This document shows positions 18,398-26,135 of a DNA stretch of 52,432 nt, piece by piece; position 1 is the first letter of the stretch, and each line of letters opens with the position of its first letter. The position numbers and the translations under genes were made by a program. The DNA comes from Desulfobacteraceae bacterium. GTDB taxonomy: Bacteria > Desulfobacterota > Desulfobacteria > Desulfobacterales > Desulfococcaceae. The notes below the pieces were generated by a model. The model was not told the DNA's origin and ran no database searches. It was given only the letters and a program-made list of their open reading frames with translations. The stretch covers positions 1-52,432 of the forward strand of contig JAABRU010000026.1 of the NCBI GenBank assembly GCA_011390755.1. Direction: 5' to 3'.

Positions 18398-20776
18398 ATG
18401 AATACCTTACAAAAACTGTCTGCTATGAGGAATTATCTCTCTTTTCTTTTTGGAATTCTATTGTGTTTATCATCAGGTGTTTCCGCCCAGATCCCCCCCG
18501 AATCCGAATGGCAGGAAGAAGGCATCTGCGCCCGTGTCCGCATCCGGATTGAGCAGGAAGTTGCCATCACCCGCACCGCTTTTCAGGCCACATTGCAGAT
18601 TGACAATTCCCCTGAAAATGTTGCACTTGAAAATCTGAGCGTCGCCCTTGACATTCAGAACACAGAGAATCAGCCATCCAATGACCTCTTCGGCATCAAA
18701 GCCCCGCAACTGACCGGCATTGATGATGTAAGCGGAAGCGGCATACTGCTTCCCGGCACATCCGCCAAAGCCGTATGGATACTCATTCCCACACGGGATG
18801 CCGCACCGGAATTTCCCACACAGTACTATGTGGGCGGAAGCATCAGCTACACAGAAAACGGAACACAGGTCACCATGCCCCTGTTTCCTGCATCCATCAC
18901 CGTTATACCCGATCCCCGTCTGGAACTTGACTATTTTCTCCAACGGGTGGTTTACAGCGATGACCCTTTTACCGCAGACATTATCGAACCTGCCGAACCC
19001 TATCCGCTGGGACTGATTCTGAAAAATACAGGAAAAGGAACCGCCTACAATGTGAATATCACATCCTCACAGCCGGAAATCATAGAAAATGAAAAAGGAC
19101 TGCTGATTGATTTTAAAATCATCGGTACACAGGTCAATACCGAACAGGTCAGTCCCTCGCTGACCGTAAACCTCGGCAATATCGGTCCCGGTGAAACATC
19201 CGTTGCCCAATGGATCATGACTACAAGCCTGGTCGGGAAATTTATTGAATACAAGGCTGAGTTTGAGCATACGGATGACCTCGGCGATCCCCGTTTATCC
19301 ATTATAGACAGTGTGAATATCCATGACATTATCCATGCGGTCAGAATTGATGTGCCGGATGATGATCTGAAACCCGATTTTCTGGCAGATGATATAGATG
19401 ACCCGGATTTTATGCCGGACACCCTTTACAGCAGCGACGGTTCAACTTTTCCGGTAAACGTGATAAGCGATGCCTCCGTAAATACACTGATCTCAAATGA
19501 TAATCTTCAGACAACACTTTCCGTCAATCCGCCAAGCGGTTGGGTATATATCCGGGCAGATGATCCGGGGCAGGAAAATTTTATTCTGAAACAGGTCATC
19601 CGTTCCGACGGACGGGAAATACGGGTGGAGGATAACGCATGGACAACCCACCGTACCATCCGGCTTATCGGGCAGCCGGTCATCCGGCAACATCTGCTTC
19701 ACATTCTCGACCACACGGACGGAGGGAGTTATCAGTACACCCTGATCTATGAAAATCAGTTGGCGGTTCCCGAACCCCCGGTCATTATGTTCATTCCCGA
19801 CCGTTCTTTTCCTGAAGGTCTGCATTTCGGTTTTCTGGTAAAAGCAAGCGACCCCAACGGAACAGTTCCGGCCATATCCGCATCCCCGCTCCCGGACGGC
19901 GCAGTCTTTACCGACCGGGGAAACGGAGAAGCTGAATTTGACTGGGCTACACAGACCGGGGATGCCGGGGAATATGAAATTACCTTTAGCGCATCTGACG
20001 GAGAACTGATCGCAAGCCGGACGGCAATTCTTTCCGTGTATCCCCCGACAGATACAGACGGTGACGGAATGCCGGACGAATGGGAAATGGAAAATTTCAA
20101 TACCCTGGAACGGGATGGCAGCGGAGATTTTGATAATGACGGTATTACTGACCTTGAAGAATATTTACTCCTTATCGGCCCCCTGCTGAATACAAACGAA
20201 CTGATCCTGGCCGTTGAACCGGCAGACAGCGGAATGGTCTCCCCATCGGAAGGGATTCATCCCTACCCACAGGGAGGTGTGGTAAAAATCGAAGCATGGC
20301 CGAACACTGGTTACCGATTTGCCTATTGGAAAGGGAATGTTACAGAAATCAGAGCAGCTTCCACAACAGTACAGATGGATACCTCCAAAACCGTCACCGC
20401 TGTTTTTATTTCCGACAGTGCATGGAACCTGGACATTGACGGCAACGGAACGCTTCAGGCCAATAAGGACGGTTTTCTGCTCATGCGGTATCTTTACAAT
20501 GTAAGGGGGGAAAATCTCATTGCCGGTGCGCTCGGAACCGGTGCAAGCCGGACAACAGCAGCGGAAATCGAAGAATATATTGCACAGGGAATTGCAGCCG
20601 GTGTGCCGGATATTGACGGCAACCAGACCCTGCAGGCCAACAAGGACGGCTTTCTGATCATGCGGTATTGTTATAATGTGCGGGGGGAAAACCTCCTTGC
20701 CGGAGCCGTTGGCAGCGGGGCCGCAAGAATAACTGCCGCAGAAATTGAAGCCTATATTCAGTCTCTGTATCCCTGA
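18398..20776 (+). CDS. Secreted CARDB-associated protein with He_PIG, TSP3-like and SLYP EF-hand module
   Basis: 792 residues; GGAG lies 5 nt before the ATG. It has its own signal peptide (about 1-30). The N-terminal region (ICARVRIRIEQEVAITRTAF ... PTRDAAPE, about 38-170) and the following beta-rich region (to about 330, with EHTDDLGDPRLS) are, as I recall, common in very large bacterial CARDB/Ig proteins. An Ig-like/He_PIG domain (about 455-550), a DTDGDGMPDEWE calcium-binding TSP3-like segment (552-600) and an InlB-type repeat (603-672) follow. The SLYP module closes it (DIDGNGTLQANKDG, DIDGNQTLQANKDG). Probably in an operon with the LRR giant upstream. Its C-terminal half is paralogous to the truncated gene at 23225-24697. 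Confidence 0.8.
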   Translation: MNTLQKLSAMRNYLSFLFGILLCLSSGVSAQIPPESEWQEEGICARVRIRIEQEVAITRTAFQATLQIDNSPENVALENLSVALDIQNTENQPSNDLFGIKAPQLTGIDDVSGSGILLPGTSAKAVWILIPTRDAAPEFPTQYYVGGSISYTENGTQVTMPLFPASITVIPDPRLELDYFLQRVVYSDDPFTADIIEPAEPYPLGLILKNTGKGTAYNVNITSSQPEIIENEKGLLIDFKIIGTQVNTEQVSPSLTVNLGNIGPGETSVAQWIMTTSLVGKFIEYKAEFEHTDDLGDPRLSIIDSVNIHDIIHAVRIDVPDDDLKPDFLADDIDDPDFMPDTLYSSDGSTFPVNVISDASVNTLISNDNLQTTLSVNPPSGWVYIRADDPGQENFILKQVIRSDGREIRVEDNAWTTHRTIRLIGQPVIRQHLLHILDHTDGGSYQYTLIYENQLAVPEPPVIMFIPDRSFPEGLHFGFLVKASDPNGTVPAISASPLPDGAVFTDRGNGEAEFDWATQTGDAGEYEITFSASDGELIASRTAILSVYPPTDTDGDGMPDEWEMENFNTLERDGSGDFDNDGITDLEEYLLLIGPLLNTNELILAVEPADSGMVSPSEGIHPYPQGGVVKIEAWPNTGYRFAYWKGNVTEIRAASTTVQMDTSKTVTAVFISDSAWNLDIDGNGTLQANKDGFLLMRYLYNVRGENLIAGALGTGASRTTAAEIEEYIAQGIAAGVPDIDGNQTLQANKDGFLIMRYCYNVRGENLLAGAVGSGAARITAAEIEAYIQSLYP

Positions 20777-20783
20777 TTATTTT

Positions 20784-21087
20784 GTCTGAACCCGGATTCT
20801 CAGGATTTAAGGATGAACCGGGATTTTCCGCTTCCGGTTCATCCCGGTAAATCCCTTAATCCCGTGAATCCCGGTTCAGACAAAGGGGGAATGCCTGAAC
20901 ACGATTATGCACGATTATTCAGGATGGACATGATTTATAATCCTGTAAATCATGTATAATCCTGCATAATCGTGTTCAAACAAAGAGGCTGTCTGAACCC
21001 GGATTCTCAGGATTCATGGATATACCGGGATTTTCCGCATCCGGTTCATCCTGTAAATCCCTTAATCCCCTGAATCCCGGTTCGGAC
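20784..21087. repeat. Palindromes A, B, A in a row
   Basis: Family A at 20784-20882 is a full inverted repeat from GTCTGAACCCGGATTC to CCCGGTTCAGAC. Family B lies at 20896-20978 (TGAACACGATTATGC to ATAATCGTGTTCA). A second A copy lies at 20991-21087. The first A begins seven bases after the stop of the SLYP gene. The rest of the gap to 21175 holds nothing recognisable. Confidence 0.8.
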
Positions 21088-21175
21088 AATAAGGAGATTT
21101 GTTTAATCCTTCAATCCTGATTCATATTATGGTATCATGTATTTTTTGGAGTGAAAAAATCGGGAGAGGAAAAAG

Positions 21176-21507
21176 ATGGCTTTGAAAATCGAAGATATTA
21201 TTGATGCCATAAGAAATAACAGGATAAGAATAACGGAACATGCTGACGATGAATGTCAGGCGGATCGTTTATCCTTTGACTATCCTTTGACGAAATCTTT
21301 TTCAGTGTTGTCTGCGGTGAGATTATTGAGGACTATCCGAAAGACAAACCGTATCCGGGCTGTCTGATTTTCGGAACCACCTTTATCGGTTCTCCTGTCC
21401 ACAGTGTATGGGGATATAATGAGGCAAATCAATGGGCGGTACTGATTACAGTGTACCGTCCTGACCCGAAGCGATGGATAAATTGGAGACAAAGGAGAAA
21501 GATATGA
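21176..21507 (+). pseudogene. DUF4258 toxin-like gene broken by an 11-bp tandem duplication
   Basis: The first frame reads MALKIEDIIDAIRNNRIRIT then EHADDECQADRLSFD, typical of DUF4258 (a RelE/MqsR-like fold). TATCCTTTGAC is then repeated exactly in tandem (21270-21280, 21281-21291), shifting the frame. Removing one copy gives a continuous 106-residue protein that carries on EIFFSVVCGEIIEDYPKDK, LIFGTTFIGSPVHSVWGY and ITVYRPDPKRW, and stops at 21505-21507. That stop overlaps the ATG of the YgiT-type gene (ATGA), as in intact DUF4258/YgiT pairs. The toxin is therefore inactivated by a single recent duplication, or the allele is reversible by slippage. Confidence 0.9.
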
Positions 21508-21752
21508 AACCATTTGACAAATGCCCTGTTTGCGGCGGGGAAGTTATTGAAAAGGAAGTTGAAAAGTTGCTGCGGGGCGGATTCAATACCGCTGTAGTCA
21601 ATGTGCGTGCGGAAGTCTGTCTCCATTGCGGTGAAAGACTGTATTCTCAGGAGACCGTGAGACTTTTCGAGCAGATTCGGGATAAACTGAAACGTCAGGA
21701 AGTTTCGGAATTTGAACCTCTGGGAAAAACTTTCAGGGCAGCCGCTGCTTAG
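21504..21752 (+). CDS. YgiT-type zinc-finger antitoxin
   Basis: 82 residues starting MKPFDKCPVCGGE. This start is chosen over an upstream ATG at 21474 because AAAGGAG lies 6 nt before it and it overlaps the toxin stop. Two CxxC zinc-binding pairs (CPVCGG and CLHCGE) flank a beta segment, followed by a helix (QETVRLFEQIRDKL), as in MqsA N-terminal/YgiT-type proteins. In family pairs it neutralises the DUF4258 partner, and full-length MqsA also binds DNA. This protein lacks an HTH, so it is the short form. The gene is intact although its toxin is broken. Confidence 0.85.
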   Translation: MKPFDKCPVCGGEVIEKEVEKLLRGGFNTAVVNVRAEVCLHCGERLYSQETVRLFEQIRDKLKRQEVSEFEPLGKTFRAAAA

Positions 21753-21790
21753 ACGTAATCCCTGTCATCAACGGCCTGGGTTGTCTGACT

Positions 21791-21926
21791 GTCTGAACCC
21801 GGATTCTCAGGGTTTACGGATGTACCGGGATTGTCTGCTGTGCTGAACAGGATTATACACAATTGTACAGGATGGACATGATTTTTAATCCTGTAACTCC
21901 TTTACAATCCTGTATAATCGTGTTCA
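21791..21926. repeat. Palindrome A (half) plus B between toxin-antitoxin modules
   Basis: GTCTGAACCCGGATTC half-copy at 21791-21831, then a B copy (CTGAACAGGATTATACAC ... TATAATCGTGTTCAG) at 21843-21926. It separates the DUF4258/YgiT module from the next pair. Confidence 0.75.
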
Positions 21927-21975
21927 GAAAATCCTGAAATACTGTAAACCGCAGTTTTAAAAATGGAATGTATCA

Positions 21976-22290
21976 ATGCCAAATATTTCAGACAAATACA
22001 ACAGACAGGTCAGATTTACGGATGAGCGGTTGCAGCACATCAAAGCCTGTCATCCTGAAATGACTGAGCAGTTGAACAGAGTTGAGGAAACTTTGCAGGA
22101 ACCGGATAAAGTTGTCCGTTCCCGAACAGATTCGGAAGCTGAACTGTTTTACCGCTTTTATCCGCTTACACCGGTAACCCGGAAATATCTCTGTGTTGTG
22201 GTGAAAGTGTTGGCTGACGATGCTTTTGTCATTACAGCATATTACACAGATACGGTGAAAAAAGGAGCAGTTTTATGGGAAAAAACATAA
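21976..22290 (+). CDS. Putative BECR-fold RNase toxin (PBECR-like)
   Basis: 104 residues. The pattern VRFTDERLQHIKACHPEM, an EEPDKVV-like element and a C-terminal VVVKVLADDAFVITAYYTD strand pair resembles phage-type Barnase/EndoU/ColicinE5/RelE-like (PBECR) nucleases, in which a conserved His near the N-terminus and the final strand are typical. The gene overlaps the downstream DUF2283 gene by 16 nt. That pairing supports a toxin with DUF2283 antitoxin. The family name is from memory of the pattern. Confidence 0.65.
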   Translation: MPNISDKYNRQVRFTDERLQHIKACHPEMTEQLNRVEETLQEPDKVVRSRTDSEAELFYRFYPLTPVTRKYLCVVVKVLADDAFVITAYYTDTVKKGAVLWEKT

Positions 22291-22493
22291 AAGTATGGTT
22301 TGACAAAGAAGGGGATTTTCTGGAAGTGCTGTTTGACTGCAAAAAAGGATACTTCAGGGAAACCGGCAATGATGCGGTAATGGAAAAAGTGGATGAAAAA
22401 GGAAATGTCATCGGATTTTCCATTATGAAAGTCAGCGCAATGAAAGCAGAAATTCCCCTGTCTGCAAATCTTGTAATTGCTCAGGCAGCATAG
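22275..22493 (+). CDS. DUF2283 antitoxin
   Basis: 72 residues, starting MGKNIKVWFDKEGDFLEVLF, with the family pattern of two beta-hairpins (MEKVDEKGNVIGFSIMKVS) and a short C-terminal tail. It overlaps the upstream putative toxin gene by 16 nt, so the two are translated together. GGAG precedes its ATG inside the upstream gene. DUF2283 proteins are usually found next to toxin-like genes. Confidence 0.85.
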   Translation: MGKNIKVWFDKEGDFLEVLFDCKKGYFRETGNDAVMEKVDEKGNVIGFSIMKVSAMKAEIPLSANLVIAQAA

Positions 22494-22540
22494 ATAAACC
22501 GTATTTCGGCAGGGCAGTAACCCCTGATTCATTCCTGTCT

Positions 22541-22779
22541 GTCTGAACCCGGATATCAGGATTTACGGATGAACCGGGATTTTCCGGTTCCGGTTCCGGT
22601 TCATCCTGTAAATCCCTTAATCCCGTGAATCCCGGTTCAGACAAAGGGGGAATGCCTGAACACGATTATGCACGATTATTCAGGATGGGCATGATTTATA
22701 ATCCTGTAAATCATGTGTCATCCTGCATAATCGTGTTCAGACAGGGAAAACCCTTGACTATCCCGACCATCCTGATTCA
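22541..22779. repeat. Palindromes A and B and a shared leader segment
   Basis: A copy 22541-22642 and B copy 22656-22740, followed by a leader segment (CTTGACTATCCCGACC onward, 22753-22779) of 27 bases that recurs identically at 24939-24965. It separates the DUF2283 module from the next gene. Confidence 0.8.
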
Positions 22780-22844
22780 GAATGACCGGAATCATCAGGA
22801 TTATGTAATGATAAAACAACCGTAAACAATATAAGGAGAAAACA

Positions 22845-23261
22845 ATGGCAGACCTGACACTTAACCTGCCTGAGAATCTCGTGGAACATGCAAAATTCTT
22901 TGGCAGGGTTACACACAGAGATGCAGCCACAGTGCTGGCTGACACTCTGGAAATGATATGGCCTGCATGGGGAGATTTGCAGAGTTCGGATATTTTTAAA
23001 CCGCTTGCACATCTTTCCGACACAGAAATTCTGGAACTGGCAGACCTTAAAATGGAACATGCCCAGAATGACAGATTGGGAATGCTTCAGTCAAAAGGAA
23101 AAATATCCGGTCTGACTCCGGCTGAACAGTTTGAACTTATGACACTTATCCATATTTATCAGATCGGTCAGCTTCGCAAATCAGAAGGACTTGCCGAAGC
23201 TGTGCGCCGGAAACTGCGGAAACCGTTATATCCCATTCCGACGAACTCGGCGGTCAACTGA
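22845..23261 (+). CDS. Orphan ribbon-helix-helix-like/antitoxin-like protein with altered 3' end
   Basis: 138 residues; AAGGAG precedes the ATG. The N-terminus (LTLNLPENLVEHAKFFGRVT) resembles RHH-type antitoxin DNA-binding segments. Leucine-rich helices follow (LSDTEILELADLKM, LTPAEQFELMTLI). Similar proteins in cyanobacteria and sulfate reducers end near the EAVRRKLRKPL motif. The last about ten residues here (YPIPTNSAVN) are read from sequence that belongs, in another frame, to the truncated gene downstream, so the natural 3' end and any toxin partner appear to have been lost at a recombination point near 23220. Confidence 0.6.
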   Translation: MADLTLNLPENLVEHAKFFGRVTHRDAATVLADTLEMIWPAWGDLQSSDIFKPLAHLSDTEILELADLKMEHAQNDRLGMLQSKGKISGLTPAEQFELMTLIHIYQIGQLRKSEGLAEAVRRKLRKPLYPIPTNSAVN

Positions 23262-24697
23262 CCTCCCTGATCCAGGGGAATCCCAACACCCATTTCCTGG
23301 TAAAAGATGTGCTCTGCGACCTTCCGGGCCGGGACGGCATCCGGGATTTTCTCGCGGAATACGGTCAGGGATTTCGGTTGTATGAATCTGAAAATGTGGA
23401 TACGGATGTCACCGACCTGTCTGCATCATCCACCCTCAGCGGATCCGGAGACACCTATATACTATCCGCCCCGGCCACCACCGGATTCACCTATCTGAAA
23501 ATCAGTGATCCCCGCAGCGGCACAAAAATCATCAAAGAAGTCATCCGTTCGGACGGAAAAATCATCAAACCGGAAAACGCATGGCTTTCCAAAAGCAGGG
23601 ATGAGGACAACAACTGGCTGTATTATTTCAATCTCTTTGATGCCAACACCACCGCATCCTATACCGTCACCTTTGAAAACCCGTCAGCCGGTCCCCAGCC
23701 GCCCGTTCTCCAGTTCATCCCGGACCGGGAAAGGGAAGAAGGGCAGCAGCTCGGCTTTATCGTGGCGGCTTCGGACCCCAACGGCACAATTCCGATACTT
23801 TCCGCATCCCCCCTGCCTATGGGAGCCGTATTTTCCGACAACGGAAACGGAATCGCAACTTTTGACTGGACACCGGCCACCGGACAGGCCGGGGAATATG
23901 TCATCACTTTCAGCGCATCAGACGGAGAACTCACGGCCTCCCGTACCGCTATCATCACCATATTCGGACAGGACAGCGATAATGACGGAATGCCGGATTA
24001 CTGGGAACTGAAATATTTTGACAGTCTGGACAGGGACGGCACAGGAGATTATGACGGAGACGGTATTTCCGATCTGGATGAATATCTCAACGGAAGCAAT
24101 CCCCTGCTGCGTACCTACGAACTGATCCTGGAAGTCACTCCCGAAGGAAGGGGAATCCTCAGCCCCACAGAAGGACTTTATCCCTATTCCGAGGGAGATG
24201 TGGTAGAGATTCAGGCATTTCCGGAACCGGACTTCCGTTTTTCCCACTGGACAGGGGATGTGGCAGATACCCAGGCTGCTTCCACAAGCGTAACAATGGA
24301 CAGTTCCAAAACCGTCACAGCAGTTTTCATCTCCGACAGCATCTGGAACCTGGACATTGACGGCAACGGAACGCTTCAGGTCAACAAGGACGGTTTTCTG
24401 CTTATGCGGTATCTTTACAATGTAAGGGGGGAAAATCTCATTGCCGGTGCGGTCGGAAGCGGCGCAGGCCGGACAACAGCAGCGGAAATCGAAGAATATA
24501 TTGCACAGGGAATCGCAGCCGGTGTGCCGGATATTGACGGCAACCAGACCCTGCAGGCCAACAAGGACGGATTTCTGATAATGCGTTATCTTTATAATGT
24601 GCGGGGGGAGAATCTCATTGCAGGAAGCGTCGGCAGCGGGGCCGTGAGAATTACAGCAGCGGAGATTGAAGCCTATATTCAGTCTCTGTATCCCTGA
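23225..24697 (+). pseudogene. 5'-truncated secreted protein with He_PIG, TSP3-like and SLYP EF-hand module
   Basis: The frame is open from before 23225 into the preceding gene and has no plausible start or signal peptide; the only candidate is a GTG at 23309. The product matches the C-terminal half of the protein at 18398-20776: IIKEVIRSDGKII against ILKQVIRSDGREI, then an Ig/He_PIG domain, a DSDNDGMPDYWE calcium-binding segment, an InlB-type repeat and the SLYP module. Its N-terminal part (GGQLTSLIQGNPNTHFLVKD ... GIRDFLAEYG) is absent from that paralogue. It is probably the remnant of a larger exported protein cut by arrival of the upstream gene. Codon quality is still good, so the loss looks recent. 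Confidence 0.75.
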
Positions 24698-24704
24698 TTA
24701 TTTT

Positions 24705-24965
24705 GTCTGAACCCGGATTCTCAGGATTTAAGGATATACCGGGATTTTCCGCTTCATCCTGTAAATCCCTTAATCCCGTGAATACCGGTTCGGACAAAGG
24801 GGGAATGCCTGAACACGATTATACACGATTATTCAGGATGGGCATGATTTATAATCCTGTAAATCATGTATAACCTGCATAATCGTGTTCGGATAAAATG
24901 TAAATCCCGGTTCTGACAAAGAGAGCATCCTGAAAATCCTTGACTATCCCGACCATCCTGATTCA
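24705..24965. repeat. Palindromes A and B and the shared leader segment, second set
   Basis: A copy 24705-24795, seven bases after the SLYP stop; B copy 24809-24891; and the 27-base leader segment at 24939-24965, identical to 22753-22779. Together they repeat the arrangement at 22541-22779, each time ahead of an antitoxin-like gene. Confidence 0.8.
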
Positions 24966-25034
24966 CAATACCTGGAATCTGATGAATGGAACAGCGTGAT
25001 GGTATATGAAATATAATTGTCAAAGGAGGCAAAT

Positions 25035-25322
25035 ATGAAATTTATGTCAACCAGCGATTTAGGTATTTCTCCTGAAAATATATGGCAGACAACAAAACAG
25101 AAGCAGGACATCATTATTACCGCAGACGGCCGTCCCATTGCCATATTAACCGGTGTGAATGAAAACACCTTTGAAGATGAACTGGATGCCATAAAAAGGG
25201 CAAGGGCATTGAGAGCATTGGACATGCTGCATGAAGAATCCGTCCGGAAAGGAACAAATATCATCAGTGACGAAGATATCCTGGCAGAAATTGATACAGT
25301 CCGCAAAGGGAATCTTTCATGA
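25035..25322 (+). CDS. Phd/YefM-type antitoxin
   Basis: 95 residues starting MKFMSTSDLGISPENIWQ. This ATG has AAAGGAGG at proper spacing, better than an upstream TTG at 25017. The pattern of an N-terminal strand-helix, then KQDIIITADGRPIAILTGV, matches the Phd/YefM antitoxin fold; the acidic, helical C-terminus would bind the toxin. It overlaps the PIN toxin gene by 4 nt (ATGA). Such antitoxins also repress their own promoter. Confidence 0.85.
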   Translation: MKFMSTSDLGISPENIWQTTKQKQDIIITADGRPIAILTGVNENTFEDELDAIKRARALRALDMLHEESVRKGTNIISDEDILAEIDTVRKGNLS

Positions 25323-25726
25323 AAGTGGTTCTGGATACCAATGTCCTTGTTTCGGCATTTCTGAAACCCCGAAGCAAACCGGCAAAAATTCTGCGTCTGA
25401 TTCTTCAGGGAAATATTGATATCATCATCAATGAATATATTCTTGCAGAATATTACGAAGTGCTGACAAGACCCAAATTTAATTTGAATCCGGATAATAT
25501 CCGGACAGTTCTTTCCTTTATCCGCTCCGCAGGAATATATGCCCCTGTATTGCCGGAGTTATTTCAACTGCCGGATGAAAGTGATGTCCCGTTCCTGGAA
25601 GCTGCTTTAGGAGCATATGCTGATGTGTTGATTACAGGAAATATCCGGCATTTCCCTGAAGCCTTTTGTAAAGAACAACCGGTGATGACACCCGCGGAAT
25701 TTTTAGAGAAAATGTTTGATAAATGA
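25319..25726 (+). CDS. PIN-domain toxin (COG1569-like)
   Basis: 135 residues. The PIN ribonuclease signature is present: an N-terminal VVLDTNVLVSAFL with the first acidic residue, a central Glu (ILAEYYEVL), then DESDVPFLEAAL and ADVLITGNIRHF with the last acidic residues. It belongs to the group of PIN proteins annotated as putative toxin-antitoxin toxins. Coupled to the Phd-type antitoxin by ATGA overlap. Expected to cleave RNA when free of its partner. Confidence 0.88.
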   Translation: MKVVLDTNVLVSAFLKPRSKPAKILRLILQGNIDIIINEYILAEYYEVLTRPKFNLNPDNIRTVLSFIRSAGIYAPVLPELFQLPDESDVPFLEAALGAYADVLITGNIRHFPEAFCKEQPVMTPAEFLEKMFDK

Positions 25727-25764
25727 ATAGAAGCATCAGGATTTTTTCTCTTTTTAAAACAACA

Positions 25765-25808
25765 TGAACCGCAGATTCACGCAGATTTTTATGATTTCGC
25801 AGATGTTT
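25765..25808 (+). repeat. GAACCGCAGATT-type interspersed repeat
   Basis: GAACCGCAGATTCACGCAG then ATTTCGCAGATG, an imperfect direct repeat of the type scattered in many bacterial genomes. Single copy in this window. Confidence 0.5.
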
Positions 25809-25812
25809 GACT

Positions 25813-26006
25813 GTCTGAACCCGGATTCTCAGGATTCATGGATGTACCGGGATTTTCCGCTTCCGGTTCATCCCGGTAAATCCCTTCATCCCGTAAATCC
25901 CGGTTCAGACAAAGGGGAAATGTATGAAAATGATTATACACGATGATTCAGGACGGGGATGATTTTTCATCCTGCACATCCTGTTTTATCCTGCATAATC
26001 GTGTTC
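25813..26006. repeat. Palindromes A and B upstream of the second LRR gene
   Basis: A copy 25813-25910 (GTCTGAACCCGGATTC ... CCCGGTTCAGAC) and a B copy at about 25924-26006, ending ATAATCGTGTTCA. Confidence 0.75.
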
Positions 26007-26063
26007 AGACAACAGGGAAAGCAAAGTAGCAATTTCCTACCCCTGTTTTCATGTTTCACCCCA

Positions 26064-26092
26064 TTGCCTGATTGTACTCTTCCGATTATAAA
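26064..26092 (+). promoter_or_regulatory. Probable sigma-70-type promoter of the second LRR gene
   Basis: TTGCCT, 17 bp, TATAAA, 44 nt before the ATG. The same arrangement in a homologous leader is found before the cohesin-like gene (28317-28345), which supports it. Confidence 0.6.
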
Positions 26093-26135
26093 TGCCAGAA
26101 TACTATTAAAATAAATTATTTTGGGGAGGAAAATC

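Noticed and set aside
24944..25306. 120-codon minus-strand frame opposite the Phd-type antitoxin
   Set aside because: The plus strand has a good ribosome binding site, family motifs and ATGA coupling to the toxin; the minus frame has none.
20784..26006. Integron gene-cassette array
   Set aside because: The layout is cassette-like, but the palindromes lack attC-type core sites and there is no integrase in the window.
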